A DNA stretch of 64,000 bases from Nymphaea colorata (Eukaryota; Streptophyta; Magnoliopsida; Nymphaeales; Nymphaeaceae): assembly GCF_008831285.2 (NCBI RefSeq), contig NW_022204508.1, forward strand, positions 186,001-250,000, written 5' to 3'. This document shows, in pieces, positions 60,975 through 64,000 of the stretch. Below the pieces are notes generated by a model. That model did no database searches. It saw only the letters and a program-made list of their open reading frames with translations, and was not told the origin of the DNA. Numbering within the stretch: position 1 is the first letter of the stretch; each line of letters opens with the position of its first letter. Position numbers and translations under genes: made by a program.

Positions 60975-61455
60975 CACCAGCTCATGGTAACGCCCCCAAA
61001 TCAGTAATCAACAATCTTAACGTCACCAAATCAGAAATCAGCAATATTAAAGGGGAACGAATCAGGCAAGAAGATAACGCACCACCAGCCAGTGCCGATG
61101 TCTCAGATCATGGTAACATAGCAGCTCATCTTCCATAAAATCAGGTGCCACCAATATTGCAGGGATACAAATCGGGCACGAGAGAAAAATGGATCTTGAT
61201 AAAAATGAGAGATTTAAGGATGACGTTGAACAAAAGGAGAGAATCAAGGCGAGAGGCTGTAATCCGATTGAAAACGGTTGACTGAATTCAAATTTGAATT
61301 CATCCAAACTATGTATAAAATCGTATTGAGTAAGGGAACCAGATCATCAAAGAATTGGTGACTGAGTCATGGAGTAGGATTTTTCCAAACCATGTTAATT
61401 TTTGAGTCATCTTTTTCTCCTTTCTTCTTTTTTCAGATTGAAAGTCAAATTCAGG
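60975..61455. other. Insertion inside copia RNase H
   Basis: Splits the copia domain between DSDNTS and GCVVFLGEN. It contains repeated CATGGTAAC and CCAAATCAG(T/A)AATCA motifs. No TIR, poly(A) or target duplication is recognisable, so its class is unknown. Confidence 0.5.
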
Positions 61456-61859
61456 TTGCGTTGTTTTCCTTGGAGAAAATATGGTGTCATGGCCATCATG
61501 CGAACAAAAATCTGTAGCTCTTTCTAGCACAGAAACAGAGTACAGGGCACGGGTCGAAGGAATAGTTGAATTACTGTGGCTGCAATCATTGATTAAGGAA
61601 CTTGGTTTCTCATTGCAGCAGGCTCCAAATTTTTGGTGCGACAACAAAGGAGCACTCAGTGCTGCAATCCAGGACAAAACATATAAAGATCAGTTTTCAT
61701 TTTGTAAGAAACTGTCAGTGGAGGTGACATCCAAATACAGTTCATTCGATCCTAAGAACACCAAGCTGATTGGCTTACAAAGCCATCAAGTATTTTATCT
61801 TTTGTAAAGTGCCGAGACACTCTATGTGTAAGAGAACCAACGCACAGATTGTGGGGGTG

Positions 61860-62083
61860 TGTTAAGGAAGGTACTGAGGATGGTCCAGAACTTAACATCC
61901 AACTTAGAATTCTGTTCTTTTGCATATTCTCTCCTATCAGTGAATGTAATTGTGTTGGTGCTTCATGTACATTAGTTATCGTAACTGTGTAACTATTCCT
62001 GTACTGCTATCTGTATGAATGCAAGAGACTAGTCACAAGTGTAACCAGTAAAACAGTTTTTCATTTCTCTCGCAATTATACCA
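61860..62083 (+). repeat. 3' LTR of second copia family
   Basis: About 224 bp, TGTTAAGGAAGG...TTATACCA, directly after the PPT. No partner LTR is in the window. Boundaries are set by TG...CA only. Confidence 0.65.
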
Positions 62084-62131
62084 TGCTTCTCCTTCGGCAA
62101 TTGTTCTTTTACTGTTTTTCTAGTTCCCCTT

Positions 62132-62722
62132 CTTCAGTTTCTTCAATCATGCACTGATTTATCCAATCATCAATCCATTGGTCTGCTGTCACTTCCACAA
62201 CTCCTTTCTTTTGGTCAAGCAATCCATGTCCCACCCATTGCATGACCAACTCAGGCCTTCCTGTCACTTAATCCTTTCTATAAATGCAGCAATATACAAA
62301 ACAATTCTTCAAATAATGTGGCAAGTCATCGTAGCTCAGGATGAGACCAAGAAGAATGCTACCAGCCTACTGCATATTTCAGACGATGATCATGAGGCAG
62401 GCATCTTCGATTCCTAGATCTTACACTTATCAATGCTTTCCCAAACAGCTTTTGTCATTTTTTTTGTACGCATTAAGGACCCTCCGTCTGGACCACAGGT
62501 GGCAAACCACCACAGTTGTCCACTATCCTCTCCCCTGTAACTTTCAAATTGTGACTCACCAATTCATTTTCTTCTTTTGATGCCACATCCAGAAACAAGC
62601 TCCAGCTTTCTTCGGAAATCATTTCTGGTATTTTATGCATTTTAGCACCAATCCCTTGGGAGGCTTCTACCTTTCTACTAGTGATCAAAATCTTTATTTC
62701 CTTTGAAACCACCGCAGGATTC
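62132..62722 (-). pseudogene. CNL NB-ARC fragment
   Basis: Minus strand: RNBS-B KILITSRK, SWSLFLDVASKEE, GERIVDNCGGLPPVVQ (a GLPL variant), then RNBS-D and winged-helix remnants with stops. There is no P-loop, kinase-2, CC or LRR. It begins at about 62722, where similarity to the other copies stops. It is more diverged than the central copies, and the copia 3' end lies against its downstream side. Confidence 0.82.
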
Positions 62723-64000
62723 CTTTGCTTTCTGGTAATATACTAAAACTGCTGTCTGAAAACAATCATTGGACATGGATTGAATTTCATGACCCTCATA
62801 TTCTGATAAATTCAGAACAATGAAAACTGCTAATTTTAAATTCTCATGTACCCAGTCTCTCTTTATTTTCGTACCTATAAATTTGTAGCATTCGAGTTTG
62901 AAGAAGTTTTATATTTAAAAAACTCAGCTGAAAACTGGGTTATTCAATTGGGCTGTAGGAACAGCCATAACAGTAGAGTGCTCCATGGATTTGGTTCTCC
63001 AAGATGTAGTTGTACGATCGCAATTGATAATCGTTTTTGGCATCATCATCATATATAGAAGAAAAGCAATGTTCTATTGCATGCACGTCATCCCACAATC
63101 AGTTTGGTCATGAAATGGCAACAAAACTCATTCTAATTATATACGCATGTCCTCCTTGGGGGTAGTTTGGCAGCATGGATATTTTTTGAGTGTCCCACGA
63201 ATCTACCCCAACAATTGGAGCAGATTTGTAAAACAATAGTTCTAGCGTTCAGATGAACCTGTCTCAATCTTTGGGGCAAATTCATGGGACACTAACAAAC
63301 TGTTTCTACCAGCAAATAATCCCTTAAGTTATAGGGCACACCAAGCATTTATAGGCTCCTCAAGAATATAGTTATGTCTTTGATCTATTAGAAAACCTAG
63401 TGGCAACTGACCTTATCATGAAGCAATTCATATTTAACCCCATAAAAAAGTTTTACACTGACAAGTCACTACAACCAAAAAAAAAATGTTATTAAGCACA
63501 ATCAAAACCATGGCCAATACACCCAAAAATCGTGGTTAAAGATGTTTTCAGCCATGGTCTTCCTCATGGCTACTTAACTAAAGTAGTTGTGGTAATAACC
63601 CTAGTGGCAACTGACCTTTTGCCATGGTTTTGACTGTGGCTGTTGCATCTAAGTAAATAGGATATTAAATGCCTGATGAGTATTTTACTTAGATTGACTC
63701 ATTGAAGCCTTTGGCATTTTTTCAAAAAAGATAATTGTTTTGCCGTTTTATTCAGTGGACTTAATTTTTGTGTTTTATAATTGTTTTTTCAAAAAAAAAA
63801 AGGATGCATTTTTATTATTATATTTACTACCTAATTTTGGTTGTCATCTCTCACAACCTATATGTAACTGGTCGTTGTCGTCAGTCATGAAATGTTTGCT
63901 ACTGCGTCGTTGCTTGATTAGTGTAATATGGTTGCTTCAAGTCTTCCTAAATCAATTTCATCCAGCCCACCAGTTTAAAAAGAAAATGTTTTTAGTTAGT
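62723..64000. other. Right end of window, no gene seen
   Basis: AT-rich and without a protein-like frame. From 63467 CACTACAACCAAAAAA resembles a CACTA terminus and is followed by reiterated CCATGG / CTGTGGCTGTTGC motifs up to about 63650. The element's other end is not in view. Confidence 0.35.
63467..63650 (+). mobile_element. Possible CACTA-type terminus with subterminal repeats
   Basis: CACTACAA start, A-run, then AACCATGG, GCCATGGT, CATGGC and GTGGCTGTTGC in both orientations. The motif set matches the short element hosting the copia insertion at 17544-17772 and 35500-35658. Confidence 0.4.

Larger units (their letters stand above)
60876..62083 (+). mobile_element. Ty1-copia 3' end (RNase H plus LTR), interrupted
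   Basis: A second copia family. FTDADWAGCAHDSDNTS (about 60918-60975) is the start of RNase H. About 480 bp of unrelated DNA follows (60975-61455), and the domain resumes with GCVVFLGENMVSW, ALSSTETEYRA and FWCDNKGALSAA. A G-rich PPT (GTGGGGGTG) and an LTR (61860-62083) end it. 5' parts are absent. It sits against CNL DNA on both sides. Confidence 0.8.

Noticed and set aside
1-64000. A wholly new defence or mobile system
   Set aside because: Every coding remnant I could recognise belongs to a known family (CNL, Ty1-copia, LINE). The novelty is in the arrangement, not in new protein families.

Overview
The window is nuclear DNA of a flowering plant. It is AT-rich, with no operon-like packing. 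It carries remnants of coiled-coil NB-ARC-LRR (CNL) disease-resistance genes, Ty1-copia retrotransposons primed by initiator tRNA-Met, an L1-type LINE, hAT-type MITEs and many dinucleotide runs. The sequence alone does not fix the species. I found no intact ordinary gene, no tRNA or rRNA, and no CRISPR array. All comparisons were made by eye.

The layout is dominated by nested duplications around a 100-N scaffold gap (22577-22676). (1) A large inverted repeat pairs 3202-17772 with 35424-50015 (about 14.6 kb per arm). Each arm carries the same decayed Ty1-copia element (12918-17538 minus, 35659-40288 plus) with the same CGTTG/CAACG target-site duplication. (2) A second inverted repeat pairs 17774-20720 with 26268-29183. 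The two pairs are adjacent on the left but 6.2 kb apart on the right, so the left copy has lost 29184-35423, which holds the CC and NB-ARC half of a CNL gene and its upstream region. (3) Positions 1-3205 are a fold-back copy of 6705-9909, joined at a 4-bp TGAA microhomology. (4) Positions 24400-26265 repeat 29928-31844 directly. (5) An older tandem duplication relates the CNL unit at about 26.5-35.5 kb (plus 40.4-41.3 kb) to the unit at about 50.0-60.9 kb. The copia element is absent from the second unit.

The CNL copies, all broken, are: an LRR-only fragment (17774-18851, plus), an NB-ARC fragment (22677-23042, plus), a CC fragment (23043-23645, minus), a CC-NB-ARC fragment (24400-25815, minus), a full-length pseudogene (28096-31395, minus), a pseudogene with a long LRR region but no P-loop (51563-54221, minus), orphan LRR ends (12285-12620, 40586-40916, 60153-60470) and an NB-ARC scrap (62132-62722, minus). 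The window is therefore an NLR graveyard or nursery, in which tandem and inverted duplication and transposon insertion have rearranged one gene family.

The main open question is whether the large inverted repeat is real or an allelic contig scaffolded next to its partner in reverse. The two arms have private indels and substitutions, they meet only across the gap, and they differ less from each other than the two LTRs within one copia element do. The deletion and fold-back junctions lie inside continuous sequence on the left contig, so they could be real haplotype rearrangements even if the palindrome as a whole is not.
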